DNA of 35,078 nucleotides. Origin: Gallionellaceae bacterium. Its GTDB lineage: Bacteria > Pseudomonadota > Gammaproteobacteria > Burkholderiales > Gallionellaceae. Below, piece by piece: positions 17,664 through 26,389 of the stretch; position 1 is the stretch's first letter, and every line of letters begins with the position of its first letter. The notes beneath the pieces are model-generated. The model made no database searches. It was not told the DNA's origin and was given only the letters and a program-made list of their open reading frames with translations. The position numbers and the translations under genes were made by a program. The stretch lies in contig VBWD01000023.1 of NCBI GenBank assembly GCA_006218055.1, positions 1 through 35,078 on the forward strand, read 5' to 3'.

Positions 17664-20381
17664 ATGCATAAACTGACTCTTCACTCCGTCCTTTCCCCCT
17701 CGGTGTTCACCGTCACGCCGAGTGCCAGCCTGCCCGATGTTCTGGCTAGCATGGAATCGCTGCGCATCAGCTGTGTTGTAGCCGTCGATGCCGAACATAA
17801 ACCCGTGGGCATATTCACAGAACAAGATGCCATCAGTTTGATGGCCGAGCGCAAAGTCGTGGCAGAGCTCCGAATGGCGGACGTGATGAGTGCACCACCG
17901 CTCACCGCCCCGGCGGACATGGACTTCCGTGATGCCTACCAACTCATGTCCGGCAAAGGCTATCGTCATCTCACCATTATCGATAACGAAAAGAAATTGG
18001 TCGGCATCGTGAGCGAGGCCGATTTCATGCACCACATGGGCATGGAATATCTGGTTGAATTGAAGACAGTCAGCTCTGCGATGACAAGCGACCTCGTCAC
18101 ACTCAAAGAGGACGCCACTCTCGCCGATGCCGTCGACCTGATGTCAAGACACAAGATCAGTTGCGTCATCGTCACGCGCGATCAAAAACCCATTGGCATA
18201 CTCACTGAACGCGACACCGTCTCCCTGGCTCGCACCATCTCTGATCCGACACGTGTCCAAATCACACGCGTGATGAAGTCACCGGTGCAGACGATCGATG
18301 CACAATATCCATTACAACAAGCGATGGCGCTGATGGAGACCTCAAGCATCCGTCGCTTGGTCGTGGTCGAGGGAGAAATTCTTAAAGGCCTAGTCACCCG
18401 CCACGATATCGTGAAGAACATGCAGGGACGTTACATCGAGTTCCTGCACGAGACCTTGGAGCGTCAGCGTAAAGACCTGCACCATGCGCAGAAGCAGGTC
18501 AAACAGACGCGCCAGCAACTGCTCTATCACAGCCTGATGGAGCAAGTGAATGATGCGATCTTCGTCTCGCAAGAAAAGACCGGCATCATCATCGACTGCA
18601 ACGACCAGGCTTGTCGCAGCCTCGGTTACACACGCGGCGAATTGTTGCGTATGACGATATTCGATATCGCCACCTCAATCTCACCTGGCAAGCAATGGGA
18701 AACCGAAGTTGCCCTATTCGACCACGAGGGCCGGCGTTTGGTAGAGACGCAACATCGTCGCCGTGACGGTAGCGTATTTCCAGTCGAAGTGAATGCATCC
18801 CTCATCCAAAAAGACAACGAGCGTTATATCGTCGCCGTCGCGCGCGACCTGACCGAGCGCAAACAGGCTGAGTCGCAGTTGCGGCTTCAGGACACCGCGC
18901 TCAATTCCACTGCCAACGCCATCGTCATCACCAACAATGACGCCGTGATCCAGTGGGCCAATCCCGCATTTTCAGAGATGACCGGATACGCAGTCGAAGA
19001 AGCGCTCGGCAAACACCCGAAAGATTTGGTGAGATCAGGCGTACAACCGCGCGAATTCTACGAGGTGCTGTGGAGCACCATCTTGAGCGGGCAGGTCTGG
19101 CGTGGCGAAGTGGTCAACAAGCGCAAGGATGGGACCCTCTACACCGAAGAGATGACCATCACCCCAGTGCATGCAGAAGACAAGGTCATCACCCACTTCA
19201 TCGCGGTCAAACAGGACATCACTCTGCGCAAACGTGCCGAGGATGATCTGCGACTTTCCGAACAGACCTATCGCGGACTGCTCAACAGCGTCGGTGACGC
19301 CATCTACGTGCAAGACAAGCAAGGGCGTTTCCTGGACGTGAACGAGACTGCCGAAAAGATGTACGGCTATACCCGCGACGAACTCATCGGCAAGACGCCC
19401 GAGTTCCTCTCGGCGCCCGGCAGGAATGATTTGGCGGCCTTGGATAAGGCCATTCAGAAGGGATTTACCGGCATATCTCAAATCGTCGAATTCTGGGGGA
19501 TACGCAAGAATGGGGAGGTATTCCCGAAGGAAGTCATGCTCACCAGAGGGAGTTATTTTGGAAGTGATGCTCTGATCGCCGTGGCACGCGACATCACCGA
19601 GCGAAAAAAGAGCGAAGAACAGATCGTCGCTTCCGAAAAGACCTACCGCAGCATTCTGAACAGCACGAACGAGACCATCTGCATCCTCAATGATCAGCGG
19701 CGTTTTCTGGATGTCAATATTGCGGCGGAAAGAGCCTATGGATATGAACGCCATGAACTGATAGGCCGCACCCCAGAATTCCTTTTCGACCCCGATGCGT
19801 CTTACCAATCTTGTCTACCGCCCATATTCTCGGCCGCAGCTGCCGGGACACCTCAGTTCTTCGAGTACGGATTTGTAAATAAACGCGGTGAGCGATCCGT
19901 GCGGGAGGTCTCCCTTACACTCGGAAAATATTTCGACCGTCCCGCTTTTATCGTCGTAACGCGAGACATCACCAAGCGCAAAGAGATAGAGGAGAAATTG
20001 CAGGAAGCCGCCGCCGTCATGCAGAACACCCATGAAGGCGTGATGATCACCGACACGATTCCCAATGTCATCGCCGTCAATGCGGCCTACACCAAGATCA
20101 CCGGCTTCCCCCCAGAGGAAACCATCGGCAGGAATCCGAGCATCCTGAATTCGGGACGCCATGACAAACCGTTCTATGAGCAGATGTGGTGTGGCTTGAA
20201 AGAGGGGGGGTATTGGCAGGGCGAGATATGGGATCGCCGCAAGAGCGGAGAGGTGTACCCGCAACTGCTCACCATCAGTGCCATCAATGACGAGCAAGGC
20301 AGGCCCATCCGCTATATCGGCGTATTCACCAGTTCATGGCGCACCATGATCCGCTCACCAAACTACCTAATCGTTCGTTAG
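17664..20381 (+). CDS. CBS-PAS sensory protein, N-terminal part of a split c-di-GMP gene
   Basis: 905 residues from ATG 17664; 17631 is also in frame but lies inside the predicted -10. Four CBS motifs (two Bateman modules, about 1-260) suggest nucleotide sensing. A coiled-coil linker follows, then five PAS domains, most ending in D(L/I)T-RK connectors (DLTERKQAE, DITLRKRAE, DITERKKSE, DITKRKEIE). The fifth ends at RYIGVFT, after which the frame runs into unrelated residues and a stop. The GGDEF-EAL half lies in the next frame at 20336. About 14 residues of the usual connector are missing at the junction. No membrane segment was seen, so the sensor is cytoplasmic. Whether the product functions without its output domains is unknown. 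Confidence 0.85.
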   Translation: MHKLTLHSVLSPSVFTVTPSASLPDVLASMESLRISCVVAVDAEHKPVGIFTEQDAISLMAERKVVAELRMADVMSAPPLTAPADMDFRDAYQLMSGKGYRHLTIIDNEKKLVGIVSEADFMHHMGMEYLVELKTVSSAMTSDLVTLKEDATLADAVDLMSRHKISCVIVTRDQKPIGILTERDTVSLARTISDPTRVQITRVMKSPVQTIDAQYPLQQAMALMETSSIRRLVVVEGEILKGLVTRHDIVKNMQGRYIEFLHETLERQRKDLHHAQKQVKQTRQQLLYHSLMEQVNDAIFVSQEKTGIIIDCNDQACRSLGYTRGELLRMTIFDIATSISPGKQWETEVALFDHEGRRLVETQHRRRDGSVFPVEVNASLIQKDNERYIVAVARDLTERKQAESQLRLQDTALNSTANAIVITNNDAVIQWANPAFSEMTGYAVEEALGKHPKDLVRSGVQPREFYEVLWSTILSGQVWRGEVVNKRKDGTLYTEEMTITPVHAEDKVITHFIAVKQDITLRKRAEDDLRLSEQTYRGLLNSVGDAIYVQDKQGRFLDVNETAEKMYGYTRDELIGKTPEFLSAPGRNDLAALDKAIQKGFTGISQIVEFWGIRKNGEVFPKEVMLTRGSYFGSDALIAVARDITERKKSEEQIVASEKTYRSILNSTNETICILNDQRRFLDVNIAAERAYGYERHELIGRTPEFLFDPDASYQSCLPPIFSAAAAGTPQFFEYGFVNKRGERSVREVSLTLGKYFDRPAFIVVTRDITKRKEIEEKLQEAAAVMQNTHEGVMITDTIPNVIAVNAAYTKITGFPPEETIGRNPSILNSGRHDKPFYEQMWCGLKEGGYWQGEIWDRRKSGEVYPQLLTISAINDEQGRPIRYIGVFTSSWRTMIRSPNYLIVR

Positions 20382-21637
20382 CCGAGTCGCGTTTGGAGCA
20401 GGAGCTAGAACAAGCACATCGACACAACCAACAACTCAGCGTTTTGTTCATCGACCTAGACCGCTTCAAACAGGTGAATGACAGCTTCGGCCATCTGGTA
20501 GGTGACGAGTTGCTGGTGGCGGTCGCACTGCGCCTAAACGAACGTCTGCGTGAAGGCGATACCCTAGGCAGATTGGGCGGAGACGAATTCATCCTCATCG
20601 CTTCACCCCTGCAAGAAAAACAAGATGCCGCCATCATCGCGCGCGATATCATCAATGCCTTGAGTGAGCCATTCAATCTATCCAACGGCGTGGAAGTATT
20701 CATCGGCGGCAGCATCGGCATCAGCCTTTTCCCAGGCGACGGCAAGACCGTCGCCGACCTCACCAAGAATGCAGATGCGGCGATGTATCTCGCAAAAGAG
20801 AGCGGACGCAATCAATTCTCTTTCTATACCTCAGAGCTGAACGCCGATGCGCGCAATAAGCTGGAGATGGAGAATGATCTGCGCCGTGCTGTCTTGCATA
20901 ACGAGCTGTTGATCCACTTCCAACCCAAGGTGGATCTCCGTACAGGCATCATCTGCGGTGCAGAAGCCTTGGCTCGTTGGCAAAATCCAGAAGGCGTATG
21001 GATTACCCCAAGCCAATTCATTCCACTTGCTGAGAAGTCCGGTGTCATTCTCACCATCGGCAATTGGGTGCTCGAGCAGACCTGCGCACAGATGCGCTTA
21101 TGGCTCGATGCTGGCTTGCCAGCGGTGTGTGTGGCAGTGAATGTCTCCTCACGACAGTTTCGCAGCGGATATCTGGACAAACTGGTCGCCGCCGCTCTGG
21201 ATAAATTCAAGATACCGCCACAGTGCCTAGAGCTGGAGCTGACCGAGAGCATGCTGATGCACGAACCTGACCGCGCCATCGCCACGATGGGCAAGCTGAA
21301 GAAGGTGGGCGTGAAACTGTCGCTGGACGACTTCGGTACGGGTTATTCCAACTTCGGCTACTTGAGACGTTTCCCTATCGACAGCCTGAAGATAGACCAG
21401 TCGTTCGTGCAAGGTGTCACCATACGTTCTGAAGACGCAATGATCGTCGACTCCATCATCGGCTTGGCGCAACGCATGAAGCTAAGAGTGATCGGCGAAG
21501 GGGTAGAGACTAGAGAGCAACTCGCCTATCTGAGCACCCGAGGATGCGACGAGTTGCAGGGATTCTTGTTCAGCAAAGCAGTACCCGCAGATGATTTCGC
21601 GGCACTGCTCAAGAGCGGCAAGAAATTGGAACGCTGA
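20336..21637 (+). CDS. GGDEF-EAL protein, C-terminal part of a split c-di-GMP gene
   Basis: 433 residues. It opens abruptly with MAHHDPLTKLPNR, the start of a GGDEF domain. The active-site motif RLGGDEF is intact at about 81-85. The EAL domain follows with EAL at about 210-212, then ELELTESMLMHE, DDFGTGYSNF and the C-terminal QGFLFSKA, so both domains keep key residues. Such proteins make and/or degrade c-di-GMP. The frame reads upstream as QF and joins the PAS gene, so it was probably one 1,300-residue protein. No ribosome site precedes the ATG, which overlaps the end of the upstream ORF by 46 bases. Expression would depend on coupling, or the gene is decaying. Confidence 0.87.
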   Translation: MAHHDPLTKLPNRSLAESRLEQELEQAHRHNQQLSVLFIDLDRFKQVNDSFGHLVGDELLVAVALRLNERLREGDTLGRLGGDEFILIASPLQEKQDAAIIARDIINALSEPFNLSNGVEVFIGGSIGISLFPGDGKTVADLTKNADAAMYLAKESGRNQFSFYTSELNADARNKLEMENDLRRAVLHNELLIHFQPKVDLRTGIICGAEALARWQNPEGVWITPSQFIPLAEKSGVILTIGNWVLEQTCAQMRLWLDAGLPAVCVAVNVSSRQFRSGYLDKLVAAALDKFKIPPQCLELELTESMLMHEPDRAIATMGKLKKVGVKLSLDDFGTGYSNFGYLRRFPIDSLKIDQSFVQGVTIRSEDAMIVDSIIGLAQRMKLRVIGEGVETREQLAYLSTRGCDELQGFLFSKAVPADDFAALLKSGKKLER

Positions 21638-21751
21638 TTACGCCAACTGGAAGTCGAGCCTAAGCAGATATTTCAATGATAGTAATCGACAATTTGGTGT
21701 GCCCGATTGTTCTTTCGTGGCTTTCGTGGATGCATCGTCGTTATTTTGACT

Positions 21752-22525
21752 CTAAAGATTCCGCGTCTTCTTGATCAAATCGTAAGCCAGCTGGATATCC
21801 TTCGCCTGCTCGGTCGCCATCTTGATCATGTCTTCCGGTACGCCCTGCCCCATCAACTTATCGGGATGGTATTGACTCATCAGTTTGCGATACGCGCGCT
21901 TGATCTCGGCATCGGTGCTTTCTTTGGTCACACCCAGCGCCTTGTACGCATCATCCAACGACTCTGCCGTGGCGACCTTGCCGCCTGCAAAGTGGGATTG
22001 ATTCAACACCATGTCCATCAGATGTTTGAATGCGTTCGGTCCGAAGCCCAGGCGGGCTGCCATATCAGCCAACAGCTTCTCTTCTTCGGGATGGAAGTGC
22101 CCGTCCGCCAGAGCCATCACGATCAGATAGACCAGCAACACTTCCTTCAGATTCTTGGTGTGGCCGCAATAGTTCAGGAACTTCGTGTAGGACTTCTCGA
22201 TGTCGTACTCCGGATCGGCACCGCGTTTGAACCATGTGATCGCCGTCTTCTTATGGTCGCTGGTCATGCCCAACTTGGTCATGAACTCCTCGGCATGGGC
22301 GATCTCTTCTTCCGATACGCGCCCGTCCGCCTTGGCCAGCCTGCCCATCAGGATGAATGTCGTCTCCAGGAACACCGCTTGCCGAATGGCGTTATGCAAA
22401 GGGTTGAACGCCCCTTGACCATAGGCACGGACGCGATCGATGAACGCTCCCAATATGAAACCAAAGAGCACTCCCCACCAACCAAGGAAGTAATAACCCG
22501 CCGCGATACCAATGAGCTTGAACAA
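21752..22525 (-). CDS. djlA: DnaJ-like membrane co-chaperone DjlA
   Basis: 257 residues. A single glycine-rich N-terminal membrane segment (MFKLIGIAAGYYFLGWWGVLFG) is followed by a TerB-like helical domain (about 60-180) and a C-terminal J domain. The J domain has the essential HPD at about 220-222 (YHPDKLMGQG). This order is that of DjlA, an inner-membrane partner that stimulates DnaK ATPase from the cytoplasmic side. The lipid-facing Gly pattern agrees with known DjlA dimerising segments. The gene stands alone on the minus strand, divergent from pldA by 131 bases. Confidence 0.93.
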   Translation of the reverse strand: MFKLIGIAAGYYFLGWWGVLFGFILGAFIDRVRAYGQGAFNPLHNAIRQAVFLETTFILMGRLAKADGRVSEEEIAHAEEFMTKLGMTSDHKKTAITWFKRGADPEYDIEKSYTKFLNYCGHTKNLKEVLLVYLIVMALADGHFHPEEEKLLADMAARLGFGPNAFKHLMDMVLNQSHFAGGKVATAESLDDAYKALGVTKESTDAEIKRAYRKLMSQYHPDKLMGQGVPEDMIKMATEQAKDIQLAYDLIKKTRNL

Positions 22526-22656
22526 AATGACTCCAAAAACGAAGTTGAACGAAGACGCGCATTATACCTGCCCATCCGCTCTCAGCGCCGACTGCGTAGC
22601 GTGCAGACCCGCAGATGAACCAGTAATATGCAGGGGATGATTCCAGGAAAACAACG

Positions 22657-23664
22657 ATGAAGAGATTCACCCTCACGACGCTACTCACCCTAGCGCTTCC
22701 GCTTACCCCTGCCCATGCCGAATGGCAGAACTGTGTGGATATGCAGGATCGAGCCACTGTCGAAAAAGAACTCGATTGCTACCGCAAGGTCGCGTCAGAC
22801 AAAGCTTCCGAAAATAAGATCAGCAAACCGATCCTATCCATGCGCGCAACAGGCCTTGAACAAGAGTGGGCACCCAGCAATGCCACGTTGGTAACTCACA
22901 AACTCAACTACGCATTGCTGTACGCAAAATCTTCACAGACCAATCCCACTCCCACCAGCCCTAATCCGCAGAACCAAGTGCTGACCCCACAACCACAAGA
23001 CCTGCGTGACATGAAAGTTCAACTGAGCATGAAACACGACCTCGCCGATTTCGATCGCCTAGGCTCATTGTGGGTGGGCTATACGCTGCTGTCTTTCTGG
23101 CAGGTGTACGACGAAGCACATTCACGACCTTTCCGTGAAAATAACTACGAGCCTGAGCTCATCTACTCCCTTCACCCGGATGAACTGTTCGGCCATTCCG
23201 AATTCAATCCAGGCATCTTCAATGTCGGCATCGTGCATCAATCAAACGGACAAACCAGCCCGCGATCACGCAGCTGGAACCGCATCTACGTGCAAACGGG
23301 AATAGAGAAGAATTACGCGGGCGACAGAAAATTCATCGTCTTACTCCGTGGCTGGAAAAGAATCCCTGAAGACATCGCCTCTGATGACAACCCCGACATC
23401 ACCCACTATCTGGGACGTGGAGACCTCGAACTGCGCTACTCACAAGACAATAATTGGGAAGCCACGCTCTTGCTCAAAACCCGCTCGGTACAACTCGACC
23501 TCGCCGCACCGTGGACCGCATGGCGTCTGCTCACCCTAGCCTCGCCGGGCGAACACAACACCAATATCCATCTGCAATATTTCAGCGGTTACGGCGAGAG
23601 CCTCATCGACTACAACCACAAGCATGAGACATGGGGATTCGGCCTATCCTTCCCATTTCAGTGA
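22657..23664 (+). CDS. pldA: Outer-membrane phospholipase A
   Basis: 335 residues with a signal peptide (about 1-21, ending PAHA). The OMPLA active site is clear: GIVHQSNGQ contains His194 and Ser196, and RSWNR contains Asn208, matching His142, Ser144 and Asn156 of the mature E. coli enzyme. The strand pattern of a 12-stranded barrel ends in GFGLSFPF, with the C-terminal aromatic-rich signature for BAM insertion followed by Gln. It hydrolyses phospholipids in the outer leaflet when the membrane is disturbed. A proline and threonine-rich insert (TNPTPTSPNPQNQ) lies in an early loop. No partner gene is apparent. Confidence 0.93.
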   Translation: MKRFTLTTLLTLALPLTPAHAEWQNCVDMQDRATVEKELDCYRKVASDKASENKISKPILSMRATGLEQEWAPSNATLVTHKLNYALLYAKSSQTNPTPTSPNPQNQVLTPQPQDLRDMKVQLSMKHDLADFDRLGSLWVGYTLLSFWQVYDEAHSRPFRENNYEPELIYSLHPDELFGHSEFNPGIFNVGIVHQSNGQTSPRSRSWNRIYVQTGIEKNYAGDRKFIVLLRGWKRIPEDIASDDNPDITHYLGRGDLELRYSQDNNWEATLLLKTRSVQLDLAAPWTAWRLLTLASPGEHNTNIHLQYFSGYGESLIDYNHKHETWGFGLSFPFQ

Positions 23665-23681
23665 CCCTGCGCGCGGCCACA

Positions 23682-23711
23682 TTGACATCGACAGCCTGAC
23701 TCCCCTAGAGT
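23682..23711 (+). promoter_or_regulatory. Sigma-70-like promoter before the Sel1-repeat gene
   Basis: TTGACA (23682-23687), an 18-base spacer, then TAGAGT (23706-23711), 40 bases before the ATG at 23751. The spacer end CTCCCC is shared with two other promoters in this window (26798 and 28446). Confidence 0.55.
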
Positions 23712-23750
23712 GCCTTACACCATTGGAAAACAAAGCCAGAGGATCCACAC

Positions 23751-24533
23751 ATGAACCGCATCATTCAGCTCGCCTTCGCCGTTTTGTCAGTGGTCGCACT
23801 ATCTGCTCAAGCCTCATCCTGCGATCCCAAGACACCACCCAAGCTCGACCCCAAGATCGCGCTCTACAACGAATCCAACTGCGCCATCACCGCCATGGAC
23901 ACCGCGCACAAACACACGCGCGATGCCGCTGCCGCAGAATCGAAGAGCGACACCCTGCGCAAATGCGAATCAAGTTATGCCGCACTGATGGTGTTGGACA
24001 AATACAAAGAAGGCGAATGGCGTGTCAGCTACAAACTCATCGCCGAGAAAGTGGACAGACAATACGACGAGACACAAGCGCGCTTCATCCAATCCACCTG
24101 CCCGCAAAAGCTCGAGCTCTATCGTCATCTGGCGAACAAGGGCGATGCTTGGGCGATGTATAACCTGGGCGCAGCCTATACAAAAGGCTCTGGTGTACCC
24201 CAGAGCGACGACGTGGCGTTGACGTGGTACATATTCGCAGCCGAGAAAGGAAACCTCGATGCCTATCTCGCGCTCGGCAAGCTGTATAGCGATGGCATCG
24301 CCTTCAAACCCGACTATGCATTGGCACTCGACTGGTACACCAAAGCCGCCACCGCGGGTGATGCGGGTGCGCAATACACGGTAGCCAGCATGCATCGCAA
24401 AGGTCTCGGCACAGAGCGCGATGCCAACAAGGCCGTGGAGTGGTACAAGAAAGCCGCCGAGCAGAAGTTCGAAGGTGCGAAAGCCAAACTCGAAGAGATG
24501 TACAAAGCCGGCGAAGCAAAGAGATGGAATTAG
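23751..24533 (+). CDS. Exported Sel1-repeat protein
   Basis: 260 residues. A signal peptide covers about residues 1-21 (LSVVALSAQASS), so the protein is periplasmic. After a cysteine-containing N-terminal domain with no family I recognise (about 22-120), three or four Sel1 repeats follow: WAMYNLGAAYTKGSGVPQ, DAYLALGKLYSDGIAF, AGAQYTVASMHRKGLGTERD. Such repeats form helical scaffolds for protein contacts. It has its own promoter-like sequence and lies 24 bases before the reductase gene, possibly co-transcribed. No specific role can be assigned. Confidence 0.88.
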   Translation: MNRIIQLAFAVLSVVALSAQASSCDPKTPPKLDPKIALYNESNCAITAMDTAHKHTRDAAAAESKSDTLRKCESSYAALMVLDKYKEGEWRVSYKLIAEKVDRQYDETQARFIQSTCPQKLELYRHLANKGDAWAMYNLGAAYTKGSGVPQSDDVALTWYIFAAEKGNLDAYLALGKLYSDGIAFKPDYALALDWYTKAATAGDAGAQYTVASMHRKGLGTERDANKAVEWYKKAAEQKFEGAKAKLEEMYKAGEAKRWN

Positions 24534-24557
24534 TGCTCGGACATACAAGGAAGAATC

Positions 24558-25415
24558 ATGGGAAAGTCAGTCACCTCAGCATCAGATAGCGCGCAAATCC
24601 ACCAAGCGCAACTGCTCAGCTCAACACGCATCACCCCCGAAGCATCGCGCGAGGAAGTGTGGCAACTGGTGTTCCGCACCAACGACCCCGACTTCGACGC
24701 CAAGCCCGGTAGCTGCATCCGCGTCTTGGCTCCCGGCGAATACGGCAACCGCTATCACCCCCGGCTCTACTCCTTGGCAGACCATGACTACACCACCGCC
24801 GGCACCGAGTTCGCACTGTGTGTGCGTCGCTGCTTCTTTGTGGATGATGTGAATGGCGAGGAATACGGCGGTGTCGCCTCCAATTACCTGTGCGACCTCA
24901 AACCGCAAAGCGTCGTCGAATTCTCCGGCCCGGTCAGCTACCCCTTCGCCATACCGACCGACCCGTACACCAATCTGCTGATGATCGGCATGGGAACGGG
25001 CATCGCCCCGTTCAGAAGCTTGATCCGCTCCATCTACGAAAAGCACGGAAGCTGGCAAGGCAAGGTGCGCCTGTTCCACGGCGCGCGTTCAGGGTTGGAG
25101 ATGCTCTATATGAACGATGCCAACAACGACCTCGCCCTGTACTACGACCAGCCCACTTTCAAAGCCTTCCAAACCGTCAGCCCGCGTCCCGCATTCAACG
25201 AACCCGTGGCCATGGATAAAACGCTGGAACAGAACGCCGCCGAAGTGTGGGGGATGGTGAACAGCCCGAACAGCCGCATCTACGTGGCCGGCTTGACCAA
25301 GATGCAAGCGCAGATCGACAAAGCGATGAGCAGCATCGCAGGTTCACCAGAAGCATGGAGTGAGAAGCGCCAAGAGTTGGTCGCTGCTGGGCGTTGGGTA
25401 GAGTTGCTCTACTAG
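24558..25415 (+). CDS. Ferredoxin-NADP(+) reductase-like flavoprotein
   Basis: 285 residues, plant-type FNR fold. The FAD-binding motif RLYSLA is near residue 71, the NADP-binding GMGTGIAPFRS follows near 149, and the chain ends in WVELLY with the C-terminal aromatic residue that stacks on the flavin in this class. It would move electrons between NADPH and a ferredoxin or flavodoxin. AAGGAAG lies 3-9 bases before the ATG. Sequence similarity by eye is to the FNR domains of BoxA and photosynthetic-type FNRs rather than to short bacterial Fpr. The electron partner is not encoded nearby. Confidence 0.88.
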   Translation: MGKSVTSASDSAQIHQAQLLSSTRITPEASREEVWQLVFRTNDPDFDAKPGSCIRVLAPGEYGNRYHPRLYSLADHDYTTAGTEFALCVRRCFFVDDVNGEEYGGVASNYLCDLKPQSVVEFSGPVSYPFAIPTDPYTNLLMIGMGTGIAPFRSLIRSIYEKHGSWQGKVRLFHGARSGLEMLYMNDANNDLALYYDQPTFKAFQTVSPRPAFNEPVAMDKTLEQNAAEVWGMVNSPNSRIYVAGLTKMQAQIDKAMSSIAGSPEAWSEKRQELVAAGRWVELLY

Positions 25416-25423
25416 GGAGTCTG

Positions 25424-25511
25424 CCCCCTCACCCCTAGGTAGAGGTGGGGTGAGGGTATCTATTCAAACAAGTCCTCCCTCACCCTAACCCTCTCCCAAA
25501 AGGAGAGGGAA
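25424..25511. repeat. Two palindromic repeat hairpins between genes
   Basis: The first hairpin pairs CCTCACCCCT with the AGGTGGGGTGAGG that follows. The second pairs CCCTCTCC with GGAGAGGG around CAAAA. The second belongs to the family that also sits inside yejE, yejA and tadA; this copy is intergenic. It lies directly before a bidirectional terminator. Confidence 0.8.
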
Positions 25512-25528
25512 CTAATTCGCAGCCCAAT

Positions 25529-25558
25529 AAAAAAGGCGACATCGTGGTCGCCTTTTTC
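25529..25558. terminator. Bidirectional Rho-independent terminator
   Basis: AAAAAGGCGAC and GTCGCCTTTTT form an 11-base-pair stem around a six-base loop. It lies between the convergent reductase gene and the NrfJ-like gene and can stop transcription from both sides. Confidence 0.92.
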
Positions 25559-25575
25559 ACATTCTTCGCAACGCC

Positions 25576-26253
25576 TTACTGCAACTTCGCCTCTTCGATC
25601 AGCACTTTGTAAGCGTAGCCCGCACCGAAATCTTTATCGATATGCACCACACCTGTTACCGTCACCACCGCGCCCACACGAGTCTCGCTGGTGGTCGTTA
25701 CGAGGATATCGTTAGTGCCGCCTGCTTCCGAGCCTGAACCATCCTGTAGATGCACCCAGTTCTTCCCCATGATATCTGCGTTGTACTTCACCACCTTGCC
25801 GCGCACCACCACCGTCTTGGCGTTTGCGCCCGCAGCCTTTGTGGTGGGAGCATCACTGATGACATCTAGTTTTGGCGCGGACATACGGGGCGGTGTCGTG
25901 TTGAAAGAAGAACCCAGAGCAGATGGCTTAGCCGCACCGCGATTCGTCGCCACCAAGTTACCAAACAATATCTGATCGAACGTCCGCTTCAGCGACTTGC
26001 TCTCGAAGTTATTCATCACGCTCACATTGTCTAGCGTGACTGCATCCCCCGTCTTGACCTCACCCTTGATCACCGCCGCCCATACCTTGCCTTGCCGAGT
26101 ATCGAGACGCAGATAGGTGAAGCCCTCCACATTCAGCACCTCTATGACCTTACCTTCGAGCACGGCAGATTCTGATTGCATTGAGGGATGAGGCTCCGCC
26201 GCCCATGCGAATGAAGCGGAGAGAAACAGACAGATTGCGAAAACGAACTTCAT
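25576..26253 (-). CDS. Exported NrfJ-like protein with two OB-type domains
   Basis: 225 residues from ATG 26253, which has AAGGAGA upstream and opens a clear signal peptide (MKFVFAICLFLSASFAWA). A longer frame to 26499 runs through repeat DNA and another gene and is rejected. The first domain (about 33-85, VLEGKVIEVLNVEGFTYLRLDT) resembles NrfJ, a protein of nitrite-reduction gene clusters. The second (about 145-225, VVRGKVVKYNADIMGKNWVHLQDGSG) has the pattern of an OB-fold nucleic-acid- or ligand-binding domain. The two are joined by a Pro/Ala/Thr-rich linker. Location is periplasmic. Function is unknown; a role in heme or metal handling is only suggested by the NrfJ likeness. Confidence 0.8.
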   Translation of the reverse strand: MKFVFAICLFLSASFAWAAEPHPSMQSESAVLEGKVIEVLNVEGFTYLRLDTRQGKVWAAVIKGEVKTGDAVTLDNVSVMNNFESKSLKRTFDQILFGNLVATNRGAAKPSALGSSFNTTPPRMSAPKLDVISDAPTTKAAGANAKTVVVRGKVVKYNADIMGKNWVHLQDGSGSEAGGTNDILVTTTSETRVGAVVTVTGVVHIDKDFGAGYAYKVLIEEAKLQ

Positions 26254-26310
26254 ACTTTTTTCTCCTTGAGATCGATGCGTAAATTTAACAGGGGAGAAAC
26301 TTTGAAACCC

Positions 26311-26377
26311 GTCATTCCCGCGTAGGCGGGAACCCAGTTTCATCATGCCACTGGATCCCCGCCTTCGCGGGGATGAC
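26311..26377. repeat. Paired GTCATTCCC / GGGGATGAC inverted repeat
   Basis: Two 27-base arms, GTCATTCCCGCG...ACCCAG (26311-26337) and CTGGATCCCC...GATGAC (26351-26377), are inverted copies with about five mismatches. Each arm is itself a hairpin (CCCGCGTAGGCGGG and CCCCGCCTTCGCGGGG). The left arm fits the Neisseria dRS3 pattern ATTCCC-N8-GGGAA. It is a widespread intergenic repeat type and may protect or terminate transcripts of the flanking minus-strand gene. Confidence 0.85.
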
Positions 26378-26389
26378 GCAACATAAAAA

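Noticed and set aside
21638-21751. Gap between the GGDEF-EAL gene and djlA
   Set aside because: Searched for a terminator or small RNA; only a short direct repeat TTTCGTGG was seen.
25424-25511. Possible CRISPR-like or tandem array
   Set aside because: Only two dissimilar hairpins with no regular repeats or spacers.
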